64,000 bases of DNA from JBDFMH01 sp047238125 (GCF_047238125.1 NZ_JBDFMH010000001.1:1984001-2048000); one strand, 5' to 3'. Shown: positions 15,431 through 24,212, counted from the stretch's first letter. A program made the numbers and translations. The notes: a model not told the origin generated them from the letters alone.

Positions 15431-17947
15431 TCAGTAGCGCAGCGTCAGCTGCAGCTGCACGGTGCGCGGGATGTTGGCGAAGCCGCGCTGATCGGATGCG
15501 CGCGCGGTGGCTTCGGCGGCAGATCCCGGTGCAGCACCGGTGCCACGCCCGGTCGACGGCGAATCCAGCGATCCCGAGATCCAGAACTCGTTGGTCAGGT
15601 TCTTGCCGATCAAGGCCAGCGTCGCGCCGCGGTCCGGAATCTCCAGCCGCAGGCCGGCATCCAGCGACGCATATTTCGGCTGGAAGCTGAACGGATTGCC
15701 GAAACCGGAGCCCAGATAGCTGCTGGAATAGCGCGCGTCGGACGAAATGCCGAGCCGCATGCCGTTCGACAGTTCATGATCATAGGCGAAGCCGAACGAC
15801 CCCGTCCATTCGGGTGCGACCGATGTCGGCGTGCCCGACAGATCCTGGCCCAGGCCACCGAACGCGGTGGTGTTGCACCCTTGTGCCACGGTCTGCCCGG
15901 TCCAGCATGGCGCGACGAAATTCTTATAGCGCGCCTTGTTGTAGTTGATCGATCCGCGTGCCGTATATCCCGGGATCGCACGTGGCGCGAATTCGGCCTG
16001 GAACTCGATGCCCTTGGTCCGCGCCGAGCCGGCATTGGTGGTGATGAACGCGAAGGTCTGCCCGTTGAAGAAGTCGATCTGCAGGTTCGAGTACAGGAAA
16101 TTATAGGCGGTCAGGTCCATCCGCAGCTGACGGTCGAAGGTCGTCGTCTTGAAGCCGACTTCGAAGCCTTCCGCCTTTTCCTGGTCGAACGACAGATCCT
16201 GCGGCCGGCTGGTGACGAGGAACGCGGATGAGTTGGAGAAGCCGCCGGATTTGTAGGCGGTCTTGTACGCGCCGTAGAGCGTGACATTCTCGACCGGCTT
16301 CCAGGTCACGGTCGCTTCAGGCGCCCAGTTGGTGAACTTCTGCTGATCGCGGATCGGCACGCCGACGACATAGTTGGCCAGCAGCGCGGTGTTCTGCAGG
16401 AACTCGCTGTTCTTGGTTTCCCAGGTGTAGCGCAGGCCGCCGGTGATCTCGACCTGCGGGATCAGGTTCAGCGTAACCTGCCCGAACGGCGAAACCGTCT
16501 TGCCGTTGGTATAGCTCTGCTTGCCGAACGCCACGAAGCGATCGATCGGCGCCTTGCGGCTGTCCTCGATATTGCCGGTCAGCACGTCCTGGTCGATCTC
16601 GCGGCGGATATCCTGATACAGGACGCCGGCCAGGAAATTGATGCCGCCGTCGAAGTCGGAAACGGCGCGGAACTCGCTCGAGATCGAGCGGTATTTGGAC
16701 AGATCGGCGACGTTGGTCTGCGTCACGAACTGCTGATAGTCCGAATCCGAGACGAAGGTCGAGCGGCCCCACTGATAGTTGTTGACCGAGGTCAGCGAGA
16801 TGTCGCCGATCGTGTGCTCGGCGGTGAAAGTGCCGGAAAAGCTGCGATAGGTCGCTTCGATATCGCCATTCTTCTGCGCGCCCGGGAACACGGCCGCGAT
16901 GCCTTCATCCCAGCGGTTGTGATAGGCTTTCCAGCGCCGTTCGCAGCGCACGCCCGGCTGCAGCTGGCTGAACCCGCCGGGGCAGGAAAAGATGAGGTTG
17001 TTCCAGGCCGGATCGTTGACATGGGTAACGGTGCCGCCTGCCTTGAAGGTCAGCACAGTGTTGTCGTCGAACGGCTCCCACTGCAGGGTCACGCGACCGA
17101 CGAATTCCTTCTCCTTGCCCAGATCCTTGGGGCCGGCCTTTGCCAGCCGCGGCGTGATCGTGCCGGTCGCGATGTCACGCGTGGTATAAGGCTGATCGGT
17201 GGCCAGGTTTTCGGTGTAGCCGCGGAAGCTGCGCGAAAGGCGGATCGCAGCACGCCCCTTCAGCGTATCCGTCAGCGGGCCCGACAGGATCTGCTCGCCA
17301 TAGACTTGCTGCGCCTGGAATTCGTAGCCCAGCTTCGACGAGCCTTCGAACGTGTCGGTCGGGTTTGCGGTGGTGATCGAAACCACGCCCGCAGTCGCGT
17401 TCTTGCCGAAGAACAGCGCCTGCGGCCCCTTCAGCAGTTCCAGCCGGCCGAGGTCGAAGAAGCCTTCGTTGATGACGCGGCCATTCCCGTAATAGACGCC
17501 GTCCACGATGATCGCGACGGACTGCTCGATGCCCACCGACGAGTTGTTCGAGCCGATGCCGCGCAGCGTGAGCTGGGCACCCGATCCGGTCGTGCCCTTG
17601 CCGACCTGAAACTGCGGGGTGACCGCGGCCACCTTTTCCAGGCTGTTGAGGTCGTAGCGCTGCAGCTGCTCACCCGACAGTGCGGTGACGGCGACCGGAA
17701 TGTCCTGCGCCGTCTCGACGCGCTTGCGCGCGGTGACGACAATATCTTCGAGGCCGCCGGACTGCCCGGCATCGGCGGCAGGCTCGGGATTGGACGGCGA
17801 CGGCAGCGGACCTGCGCTGGCGGGCGCGGGCGCGGCATCGGGGGCGGCGGCATCCTGCGCCTGCGCCGCGCCGGCGAAGGCAATCGACGACAGCGACGCG
17901 AGCAGCAGCACGCGCGCATGAAATGGCTTGGTGCGACGGATGTTCAT
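15431..17947 (-). CDS. TonB-dependent outer-membrane receptor
   Basis: This 838-residue protein is an outer-membrane TonB-dependent receptor. It has a signal peptide (LLASLSSIAFAGAAQAQ), a TonB-box-like DIVVTARKR, a plug domain with VTALSGEQL and LRGIGSNNSS, and a beta-barrel rich in aromatic turns that ends in LQLTLRY. The ATG at 17947 has a strong GGGAGGGGG site. As first gene of the catabolic operon it should bring the substrate into the periplasm. Sphingomonads use many such receptors for non-iron substrates, so a catabolic ligand is more likely than a siderophore; this is inference. Confidence 0.93.
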   Translation of the reverse strand: MNIRRTKPFHARVLLLASLSSIAFAGAAQAQDAAAPDAAPAPASAGPLPSPSNPEPAADAGQSGGLEDIVVTARKRVETAQDIPVAVTALSGEQLQRYDLNSLEKVAAVTPQFQVGKGTTGSGAQLTLRGIGSNNSSVGIEQSVAIIVDGVYYGNGRVINEGFFDLGRLELLKGPQALFFGKNATAGVVSITTANPTDTFEGSSKLGYEFQAQQVYGEQILSGPLTDTLKGRAAIRLSRSFRGYTENLATDQPYTTRDIATGTITPRLAKAGPKDLGKEKEFVGRVTLQWEPFDDNTVLTFKAGGTVTHVNDPAWNNLIFSCPGGFSQLQPGVRCERRWKAYHNRWDEGIAAVFPGAQKNGDIEATYRSFSGTFTAEHTIGDISLTSVNNYQWGRSTFVSDSDYQQFVTQTNVADLSKYRSISSEFRAVSDFDGGINFLAGVLYQDIRREIDQDVLTGNIEDSRKAPIDRFVAFGKQSYTNGKTVSPFGQVTLNLIPQVEITGGLRYTWETKNSEFLQNTALLANYVVGVPIRDQQKFTNWAPEATVTWKPVENVTLYGAYKTAYKSGGFSNSSAFLVTSRPQDLSFDQEKAEGFEVGFKTTTFDRQLRMDLTAYNFLYSNLQIDFFNGQTFAFITTNAGSARTKGIEFQAEFAPRAIPGYTARGSINYNKARYKNFVAPCWTGQTVAQGCNTTAFGGLGQDLSGTPTSVAPEWTGSFGFAYDHELSNGMRLGISSDARYSSSYLGSGFGNPFSFQPKYASLDAGLRLEIPDRGATLALIGKNLTNEFWISGSLDSPSTGRGTGAAPGSAAEATARASDQRGFANIPRTVQLQLTLRY

Positions 17948-18017
17948 AACCCCCTCCCTGAAGATGCAGCCCTGGCCGCACAATGTGATCCGCCCGCTTG
18001 ATGCGGGTTCGGCGTTC

Positions 18018-18039
18018 GATGAGCTGAGGATGCCTCATC
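18018..18039. promoter_or_regulatory. Palindromic operator candidate between TonB receptor and MFS genes
   Basis: The divergent intergenic region (17948-18157) holds TGAGG-ATG-CCTCA (18025-18037), a perfect 5-bp inverted repeat, nested in wider GATGAG/CTCATC arms. Such a site could bind a GntR- or TetR-type dimer controlling both the operon and the divergent transporter. No regulator gene lies beside the cluster, so the regulator would be encoded elsewhere. The assignment rests only on symmetry and position. Confidence 0.3.
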
Positions 18040-18157
18040 AATTCAGCGATTGCCAGCAAAATTTCAGGCAGCAAACTTAAAATGACGATTGAGCGCCCGA
18101 GCGAAGCGGGTATCGTAAAGGCAGAAAAGTGCGGCGGTCGGTCGCGGGGGAGAGCGC

Positions 18158-19483
18158 GTGCAGGACCGATCAAGCAAGGCCTATCGCTATTACGTTCTGG
18201 CGCTGCTGACGCTGGCCTACACGATCGGTTTCATCGACCGGCAGATCCTCAATCTACTCGTCCAGCCGATCAAGGCAGATCTCGTGCTGACCGATGTCCA
18301 GGTCAGCCTGCTGCAGGGATTGGCCTTTTCGATCGGCTATCTGGGTCTCAGCCCGCTCTTCGGTCGCTGGGTCGATGTCTCCCCCCGCCGCAACATCCTG
18401 ATCGGAGTGGTGGTGATCTGGAGCCTGTTCACTGCGCTGTGCGGCGTCGTACGCGGCTTCGCGCTGCTGTTCGCCGCGCGCTGCGGCGTCGGGAGCGCCG
18501 AAGCCGGGCTGACGCCCGCCTGCTGGTCGATCATCAGCGATACGTTCGACGATGATGAGTTGCCACGCGCCTTCAGCATCTATCTGATGGGTCCTTATCT
18601 AGGCGGGGGCCTGGCGCTGCTGGCGGGCGGCGCGATCATCGAGATGACTGCCCACTGGGATCGTTCCGGCATACCGCTGCTGGCCGATGCGGCGGCCTGG
18701 CAGATCGTGTTCCTGCTGGTCGCCATTCCCGGGCTGATCCTGGGCCTGCTGCTGCTCACGATCGGGGAACCGGTGCGCCGCGCCCGGCCCGGCGTCGACA
18801 CGAGCGTGGTGATCCCCCTTGCAGACGTATTCGCGGTGCTGCGCGACGATCGCCGCTTCTACCTCAATTTCTACCTCGGCATGGCGCTGATCCTGATGCC
18901 GATCTACGCTTTTCCGGCCTGGATCCCCGCGCTGCTGATGCGCCGGTTCGATATGCCGATCTCCGACGTCGGCTACCAATATGGCATCATCACGCTCGTC
19001 ACCGGATCGATCGGGGTGTTCGCGGGGCCGACGATCGGGCGGCTGTTCGCTGGCCGGCCCGATGCCGCGCTGCGCGTACCTCTGGTCGCAGCCGCGGGGA
19101 TCGCCTTGTGTTGCGTGCTTGTCTATCTAGCGCCGTCGCCGACGCTGGTGCTGGCCGCCGCGGGTTTCGCCGGTTTCTGCTATTCGCTGCCGAACGCGAT
19201 GGCGGCCAGTGCGGTGCAGATCGCATCGCCGGTCCGGATGCGCGGGCTGACCTCGTCGATCTATGTCATCGTCGTCACGATCGCGGGGCTGGCACTCGCG
19301 CCGACCGCGGTGGCGCTGATCACCGACCATGTGTTTCAGGATGAAGCGCGCGTGGCCGAATCGCTGGCGATCGTCTGCGCGGCCTGCTCCGCCTGCGGCG
19401 CAGCCTTCCTGGTCCGCGCGCTCCCGGCCTATCGCGCGATCCTGGCGGGCGGCCCGGGCGCTTCGAAAACAACCCTGGCCTGA
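18158..19483 (+). CDS. MFS transporter, Spinster-like
   Basis: This 441-residue inner-membrane transporter has about 12 predicted helices. Near the N-terminus it reads IDRQILNLLVQPIK, followed by the loop GRWVDVSPRRN between helices 2 and 3. The IDRQI motif is typical of MFS spinster/sphingolipid-transporter-like proteins common in sphingomonad catabolic clusters. A GTG start at 18158 follows GGGGGAGAG. It is divergent from the TonB-receptor operon with a shared 210-base upstream region, so it probably takes the same compound or an intermediate across the inner membrane. The direction of transport cannot be told. Confidence 0.88.
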   Translation: MQDRSSKAYRYYVLALLTLAYTIGFIDRQILNLLVQPIKADLVLTDVQVSLLQGLAFSIGYLGLSPLFGRWVDVSPRRNILIGVVVIWSLFTALCGVVRGFALLFAARCGVGSAEAGLTPACWSIISDTFDDDELPRAFSIYLMGPYLGGGLALLAGGAIIEMTAHWDRSGIPLLADAAAWQIVFLLVAIPGLILGLLLLTIGEPVRRARPGVDTSVVIPLADVFAVLRDDRRFYLNFYLGMALILMPIYAFPAWIPALLMRRFDMPISDVGYQYGIITLVTGSIGVFAGPTIGRLFAGRPDAALRVPLVAAAGIALCCVLVYLAPSPTLVLAAAGFAGFCYSLPNAMAASAVQIASPVRMRGLTSSIYVIVVTIAGLALAPTAVALITDHVFQDEARVAESLAIVCAACSACGAAFLVRALPAYRAILAGGPGASKTTLA

Positions 19484-19537
19484 TCACCGCCAACTTCAGG
19501 CAAACGCCTTAGCGGCCCAGCCGCTTGCGAGGCATGG

Positions 19538-20035
19538 TCAGGCCCGGCCGGCGGGACGGAAAGTCATCGCCACGCCGTTCATGCAATAGCGCTTGCCGGT
19601 CGGTCTGGGACCATCGTCGAATACATGCCCCAGATGCCCGCCGCAGCGCCGGCAATGCACCTCGACGCGCTCATAGCCGAGCAGCGTATCGCTCGACGTA
19701 CCAACCGCATTGGCGAGCGGTGCCCAGAAGCTGGGCCACCCGGTTCCGCTCTCGAACTTGGTCTTCGACGAGAAGAGCGGCAGCGCGCAGCCCTTGCACA
19801 GGAAGGTGCCGGCGCGGTGCTCCTTGTTGAGCGGGCTCGTATAGGGCCGCTCGGTCAATTCCTGGCGCAGCACCGCAAACGCCTCCGGGCCCAACTGCTG
19901 GCGCCAGGCCGCATCGCTCTTGGTCACGGCGAACGGCCCCTTGGGCTTCGCGCGCGCGCTGGTGCCCCAGCCGACCAGCGCCATCACCGCCGCGGTTCCG
20001 CCTAGGCCGATCAGTTCCCGCCGTGTCGCCGCCAT
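19538..20035 (-). CDS. msrB: Peptide-methionine (R)-S-oxide reductase MsrB, exported form
   Basis: This 165-residue enzyme reduces methionine-R-sulfoxide in proteins. The zinc cysteines are seen in CKGC and CRRCGG, and the catalytic Cys in RYCMNG near the C-terminus; ESGTGWPSF is the family signature. Unlike cytosolic MsrB it starts with a twin-arginine-like leader (TRRELIGLGG followed by AAVMALVGW and ARA), so it is likely periplasmic, perhaps Tat-exported. The start ATG at 20035 puts the twin Arg near residue 5. A longer in-frame start at 20077 is unlikely. It lies downstream of the ABC-2 exporter genes on the same strand, 48 bases on. Confidence 0.9.
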   Translation of the reverse strand: MAATRRELIGLGGTAAVMALVGWGTSARAKPKGPFAVTKSDAAWRQQLGPEAFAVLRQELTERPYTSPLNKEHRAGTFLCKGCALPLFSSKTKFESGTGWPSFWAPLANAVGTSSDTLLGYERVEVHCRRCGGHLGHVFDDGPRPTGKRYCMNGVAMTFRPAGRA

Positions 20036-20083
20036 CGTCTCGTCTCCTCGCAGCGCAGCTACGCAGCCGGCCGGCACGCGGTT

Positions 20084-21301
20084 TCAGGATCGGGCGCGCC
20101 GCAGCCCGAACCAGCGCCGCCCACCGCCCGATTTGAGCACGCTGCGGCGGAACAGCAAGGATGCGCCGCGAATGATCAGCGCCACCCACGCGGCCTGCCA
20201 GCCGATCGCCAGCAGATGCGGCCAGATCGCATCCGACTGCGCCGCTCGCGCGATCATCGCGAAGGGGGAGCTCCACGGAAAGATCGCGGCGGACAGGCCG
20301 AGCGGCCCATCCATGTCACCGATCGCGGTCGCGGCGAAGGCGACCACGCCCAGCTGCGCCATCGTGACCGGCATCGACAGCGTCTGCACCTCGCGCACCG
20401 TCGACGCCTGCGCGCCGATGCCCAGGAACAGCGCGCCCAGCAGCAGATAACAGGCCGCGAAATAGACGGCGCCCAGGCCGATGAAGGCCGGCCAGCCCAC
20501 CGCCGGGGTCGGCATCGCGGCCAGGTTGGGCAGCGTCAGCAGCGCCACGGCGGCCGCCCCGCCACCCCAGATCGCGATCCCGGTGAACGACATTGCCAGC
20601 ATCGCCAGCAGCTTGCCGAAGAAGATCGCATCCACCGGCACCGCCGCCGCCAACACCTCGATCACCTTGTTCGACTTCTCCTCGATCAGGTTCGAAAGCA
20701 GCATACCGCTCAAGATCACGGTCAGCAGCATCAGCACCAGCTGGCCCAGCCGCGCCACCAGCCGCCGGCCGCTGGCATCGACGCCGGCCGCGCGCGCAAC
20801 GGGCAGCTCTGCGATTGCGACCGCGGCCGGCGGGTTGCCGCCCTGGGCGCGGGCATCGCGGGCATCGTCGATCAGCAGGCCGATCCGCCCGCTCACCCGA
20901 TCGATCGCATCGCGCGGGCCGGACAGGCGCGGCGCATCGAGCCCGCCATCCAGCACCGCCACCGCGCGGTGATCGATATCGGCCAGCAGCGCCGCCCGCT
21001 GCACCGCATAGTCGCCCGCCGGCCGCACCAGCAGCAGATCGGGAACCGACAGCGGCCCCAGCCGAGCGCTCAGCCGGGCGCGCGCCTCGGTCAGCAGCCG
21101 GGCATCGGTGGCTGGCGCGATCACTGCCACTGTCGGGTGCGCCTCGATCCGATCCTCTTCCTGCCCCATCGTGCCGAACAGCCCGGCGGCCAGCAGCGGC
21201 AGCAGCGGCCCGATCAGGAACAGCAGGAAGGTGCGCGAAAACACGCTCGCCACATAATCGCGGCGGGCGATCACCAGCGCGGCGCGCAGCGGCCCGTTCA
21301 T
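20084..21301 (-). CDS. ABC-2 type transporter permease (NatB-like)
   Basis: This 405-residue inner-membrane protein is the permease partner of the ATPase encoded just upstream. It has one N-terminal helix (FLLFLIGPLLPLLAAGLFG), a large periplasmic domain to about residue 175, then five or so helices, the layout of NatB/ABC-2_3 exporters. LIEEKSNKVIEVLAAAVPV is the conserved cytoplasmic coupling motif. The start ATG at 21301 overlaps the ATPase stop in ATGA. It likely exports a small molecule or ion; a sodium exporter is possible, but the substrate is not determinable from sequence. Confidence 0.85.
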   Translation of the reverse strand: MNGPLRAALVIARRDYVASVFSRTFLLFLIGPLLPLLAAGLFGTMGQEEDRIEAHPTVAVIAPATDARLLTEARARLSARLGPLSVPDLLLVRPAGDYAVQRAALLADIDHRAVAVLDGGLDAPRLSGPRDAIDRVSGRIGLLIDDARDARAQGGNPPAAVAIAELPVARAAGVDASGRRLVARLGQLVLMLLTVILSGMLLSNLIEEKSNKVIEVLAAAVPVDAIFFGKLLAMLAMSFTGIAIWGGGAAAVALLTLPNLAAMPTPAVGWPAFIGLGAVYFAACYLLLGALFLGIGAQASTVREVQTLSMPVTMAQLGVVAFAATAIGDMDGPLGLSAAIFPWSSPFAMIARAAQSDAIWPHLLAIGWQAAWVALIIRGASLLFRRSVLKSGGGRRWFGLRRARS

Positions 21302-22269
21302 GCCATCACCTCATCCGCGACCGGCCGATCCAGCGCCTCGGCGGCCGCGTCGCCGGCGATCGAGACGAACGCATCGTGCAGGCCCGGCCGCTCGATGGCC
21401 AGCGTCTCGATCCCCGCCCCGCCGGCGATCAGCGCGGTCAGCAGCGGTTCGATCCCGGCCGGTGGAGCCGCGAACCGCCAGACGCCGTCGATCCGTTCGG
21501 CATCGGCGGGCAACGTGGCGCGCCAAGGCCCGTCCGTCGCCCGCGTCTCCAGCCGCACCTGCTGCGGCAACCGCGCCCGCGCCTCGTCGACCGTGCCAGA
21601 GAAGCGCACCCGCCCGCCGGCGATGATCGCGATCCGCTCGCATAGCCGCTCGGCATGGGCGATGACATGGGTGGAGAACAGCACCGTCACGCCATCCGCC
21701 GCCTGCGCGCGGATCATCGCTTCCAGCCGCTGCTGGTTGAGCGCATCGAGCCCGGAGAAAGGCTCGTCCAGCACGATCAGCCGGGGGCGATGGATGATCG
21801 TGCCGATCAGCTGCACGGTCTGCGCCATGCCCTTGCTGAGCGTGCGGATCGGCTTTCTCGCGGCATCGCCTAGGCCGTGCGCCTCGAGCAGCTCCAGCGC
21901 CCGCGCGCGCGCCGGCTTCAGCTTCATGCCACGCAGCGCGCCCATGAACGCGATCGCATCGACCGCGTGCATCGCAGGATAAAGGCCGCGTTCCTCGGGC
22001 AGATAGCCGACGCGGGTGGCGGCACGCAGCGGCCGCGTCTCGCCAAGCAGGGTGCGGCTGCCCGTATCGGGATCGATGATACCCAGCAGCATCCGGAGCG
22101 TGGTCGTTTTGCCCGCGCCGTTGGGGCCGAGCACGCCGAAGATGCTGCCGGCCGGCACGCTGAGATCGATGCCGTCCACCGCACGCTTGTCGCCGAAATT
22201 CTTGATCAGGCCGCGCGCTTCGATGGCGGGCGGCGCGAGCGCGTCGGCGGCGGCTATGGCGGCTTGCAT
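21298..22269 (-). CDS. ABC transporter ATP-binding protein (NatA-like)
   Basis: This 323-residue ATPase energises the adjacent ABC-2 permease. Walker A is GPNGAGKTTTLR, the signature region reads RTLSKGMAQT, and Walker B is LIVLDEPFSGLD. The C-terminal 90 residues form the extra domain typical of NatA/DrrA-type ATPases. An AGGA site 7 bases upstream supports the ATG at 22269; another ATG two codons earlier (22275) is possible. It starts only 22 bases from the divergent queG gene, so promoter elements must lie inside or overlap the neighbouring coding regions. Confidence 0.9.
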   Translation of the reverse strand: MQAAIAAADALAPPAIEARGLIKNFGDKRAVDGIDLSVPAGSIFGVLGPNGAGKTTTLRMLLGIIDPDTGSRTLLGETRPLRAATRVGYLPEERGLYPAMHAVDAIAFMGALRGMKLKPARARALELLEAHGLGDAARKPIRTLSKGMAQTVQLIGTIIHRPRLIVLDEPFSGLDALNQQRLEAMIRAQAADGVTVLFSTHVIAHAERLCERIAIIAGGRVRFSGTVDEARARLPQQVRLETRATDGPWRATLPADAERIDGVWRFAAPPAGIEPLLTALIAGGAGIETLAIERPGLHDAFVSIAGDAAAEALDRPVADEVMA

Positions 22270-22291
22270 CGGCATGTCCTAATCGGCGGGC

Positions 22292-23437
22292 GTGGTAGCG
22301 GCATCGCACGAGAATCCCAACAGCGCGTTGACGGCGGCGCTGAAGGCGCGCGCGCTGGCCGAGGGCTTCGCCGCCTGCGGGATCGCGCCGGCCACCGCCG
22401 CCCCCCGCAGCGCCGCCCGGCTGCGCGAGTGGCTGGACGAGGGTCGCCATGGCGACATGATCTGGATGGAGGAGCGCAGCCATCAGCGCGGCAGTCCGCA
22501 GGCGCTGTGGCCCGAGGCGCGATCGGTGGTGATGCTGGGGATGAGCTATGCCCCGGCGCGCGATCCGCTGGCGCTGGCGGCCGAAGCCGGGATCGGCCGC
22601 ATCTCCGCTTATGCGCAGGGCCAGGATTATCATGGTGTGGTGAAGAAGGCGCTGAAGGCGCTGGCCCGCTGGCTGGTGGAGGCGGCGCCATGCGACCTGA
22701 AGGTGTTCGTGGATACGGCGCCGGTGATGGAAAAGCCGCTGGCCGAAGCCGCGGGGCTCGGCTGGCAGGGCAAGCACAGCAACCTGGTGAGCCGCGCGCA
22801 TGGCAGCTGGCTGTTCCTGGGCGCGATCATGACGACGCTGGAGCTGGCCCCCGACGCGCCCGGCGGTGACCGCTGCGGATCATGCGACGCCTGCCAGCGC
22901 GCCTGCCCGACCGATGCCTTTCCTGCCCCCTACCGGGTCGATGCGCGGCGCTGCATCTCCTATCTCACGATCGAGCATAAGGGGCCGATCCCGGTGGATC
23001 TGCGCGCGGGCATCGGCAACCGCATCTATGGCTGCGACGATTGCCTGGCGGTGTGCCCCTGGAACAAGTTTGCCGAGAGCGCGGCGGCCAACCGCGCCTT
23101 CCTGCCGCGCGCCGAGCTGGCCGCGCCCGCGCTGGCCGATCTGCTGGTGCTGGACGATGCCGCCTTCCGGCAGGTCTTCTCGGGATCCCCGATCAAGCGG
23201 ATCGGGCGGGACCGGATGGTGCGCAATGCGCTGATCGCGGCGGGCAATGGTGGCGATGCGGCGCTGGCAACGCGCGTTGCGGCCTTGCTCGACGATCCGA
23301 CGCCGGTAGTGCGTGGGGCGGCGGCGTGGGCGCTGGCGCGGATCGATGCGGCGCGCTGGCAGGCGGAGCGGGAGGCGCGGCAGGCGGGCGAGCCGGACGC
23401 CACGGTGCGGGCGGAATGGTGGGCGGAGGCTCGCTGA
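22292..23437 (+). CDS. queG: Epoxyqueuosine reductase QueG
   Basis: This 381-residue cobalamin-dependent enzyme reduces epoxyqueuosine to queuosine in tRNA, the last step of Q-tRNA synthesis. Two 4Fe-4S clusters are marked by CGSCDACQRACP and CDDCLAVCPWN, with CISYLTIEHKG between. The Asp in FVDTAPVMEK is the catalytic acid position. The C-terminus holds a HEAT-like repeat (VRNALIAAG and VRGAAAWALARI). The start is a GTG at 22292; a TTG at 22328 would also fit the alignment. QueG is normally alone; here its neighbour is a divergent exporter. Confidence 0.92.
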   Translation: MVAASHENPNSALTAALKARALAEGFAACGIAPATAAPRSAARLREWLDEGRHGDMIWMEERSHQRGSPQALWPEARSVVMLGMSYAPARDPLALAAEAGIGRISAYAQGQDYHGVVKKALKALARWLVEAAPCDLKVFVDTAPVMEKPLAEAAGLGWQGKHSNLVSRAHGSWLFLGAIMTTLELAPDAPGGDRCGSCDACQRACPTDAFPAPYRVDARRCISYLTIEHKGPIPVDLRAGIGNRIYGCDDCLAVCPWNKFAESAAANRAFLPRAELAAPALADLLVLDDAAFRQVFSGSPIKRIGRDRMVRNALIAAGNGGDAALATRVAALLDDPTPVVRGAAAWALARIDAARWQAEREARQAGEPDATVRAEWWAEAR

Positions 23438-23438
23438 C

Positions 23439-23558
23439 ATGCCGCCGTCGGGTGCCTGGATACCCGAAAGCAGCGAATGCAGCGATTGTGCACGGGGTCG
23501 GCAGTGCCCGCTGGCTTTGCTGGCGATCGACGATTTGAAAGAGCCGGCGCGATCTTAA
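23439..23558 (+). CDS. Small cysteine-rich ORF after queG
   Basis: The reading frame encodes 39 residues, beginning MPPSGAWIPESSECSDCARG and ending DDLKEPARS. It starts one base after the queG stop codon and contains CSDC followed by RQC, a possible metal-binding or redox knuckle. No family is recognised. Support is its tight coupling to queG and protein-like composition; against it are its length and the lack of homologues that can be checked here. It may be a chance frame. Confidence 0.35.
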   Translation: MPPSGAWIPESSECSDCARGRQCPLALLAIDDLKEPARS

Positions 23559-23775
23559 CCGAATCGGTACGCTGTAGGAAAGCGTTTTTGGGCTTTCCGG
23601 TTTGTCGGCAATTGGTCAGTCAGAGTGCCCGGTTCCGCCGATCTGATCGCCGCGCCGGTCGGAAAAGGCGATGGCCCCATCACGTCCGTTCGTCCCGAGC
23701 GAGGTCGAGGGACGTGCCGCAGGCGTAGCGCAGCGTGTCTCGACTACGCTCGACACGAACGGAGACAGGAAGGGA
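23559..23775. other. Intergenic space after the small ORF
   Basis: Together with the small ORF this is a 338-base stretch between queG and the convergent lipoprotein gene. It has no convincing gene. Its distal half is occupied by the dispersed inverted repeat at 23686-23762. Positions 23560-23640 are less GC-rich than the neighbourhood and show no clear terminator. Confidence 0.5.
23686..23762. repeat. Dispersed inverted repeat (CCGTTCGT...ACGAACGG type)
   Basis: The left arm (23686-23713) and right arm (23735-23762) are imperfect reverse complements, both starting from CCGTTCGT and containing GTCGAG boxes, and they match at about 22 of 28 positions. The intervening 21 bases form the loop. 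This kind of GTCGAG palindrome is common between genes of sphingomonads. It lies between convergent genes and may serve as a transcription end or stabiliser. Confidence 0.65.
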
Positions 23776-24153
23776 TCAACGCGCGTCGGAGCGGCGGCTG
23801 AGCGCGGCGATGCAGCTGGCGCGGTCGAAATCGTCGCCGTTCGGGGTGCGGGCGTCGAGATATGTGACAACGGGTTCGCGGCCCGCTGCTTGCGGATAAA
23901 GATAGGCATCCAGCACGCAGGCCGCGCCCGCGAATTGCAGCCGACGGGCGCGATCCTCGCGCGTATCCATGTTCGGCTGGCCGAACAGCAGCTGCAACGC
24001 GCGCGCATCGCGGCCCAGCACCCGTTCCAGCCCCTGCGGCGCCAGCGCGGGCGGACGCGCGGAGACGGTGACGGGCGCCACCGGCTTGCTGGCGGTGCAC
24101 GCCCCCAGCAGGGCGAGCGCAGCGATCGACGACAGGCGGGCGATGCGGATCAT
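23776..24153 (-). CDS. Small lipoprotein of unknown function
   Basis: This 125-residue protein has a lipoprotein signal: MIRIARLSSIAALALLGAC with lipobox LLGAC, so Cys would be lipidated and the protein anchored in a membrane. The mature part has LERVLGRDARALQLLFGQPN and ends in a region with two Cys (FAGAACVLD and DRASCIAAL) that could form a disulfide. No named domain is recognised, although the central FGQPN segment resembles SmpA/OmlA-like outer-membrane lipoproteins loosely. The start ATG at 24153 places the lipobox correctly; a longer frame to 24213 does not. It is 59 bases downstream of the DUF885 gene. Confidence 0.75.
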   Translation of the reverse strand: MIRIARLSSIAALALLGACTASKPVAPVTVSARPPALAPQGLERVLGRDARALQLLFGQPNMDTREDRARRLQFAGAACVLDAYLYPQAAGREPVVTYLDARTPNGDDFDRASCIAALSRRSDAR

Positions 24154-24212
24154 GCCGCTATCAACCCCGGAACGGGATCGATGGCAAGCAAGGGCCGCAT
24201 CGCCCGGCCGCA

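Noticed and set aside
20216..21982. 588-codon plus-strand frame across the ABC exporter genes
   Set aside because: Shadow with His/Arg-rich composition; the minus-strand genes have clear ABC motifs.
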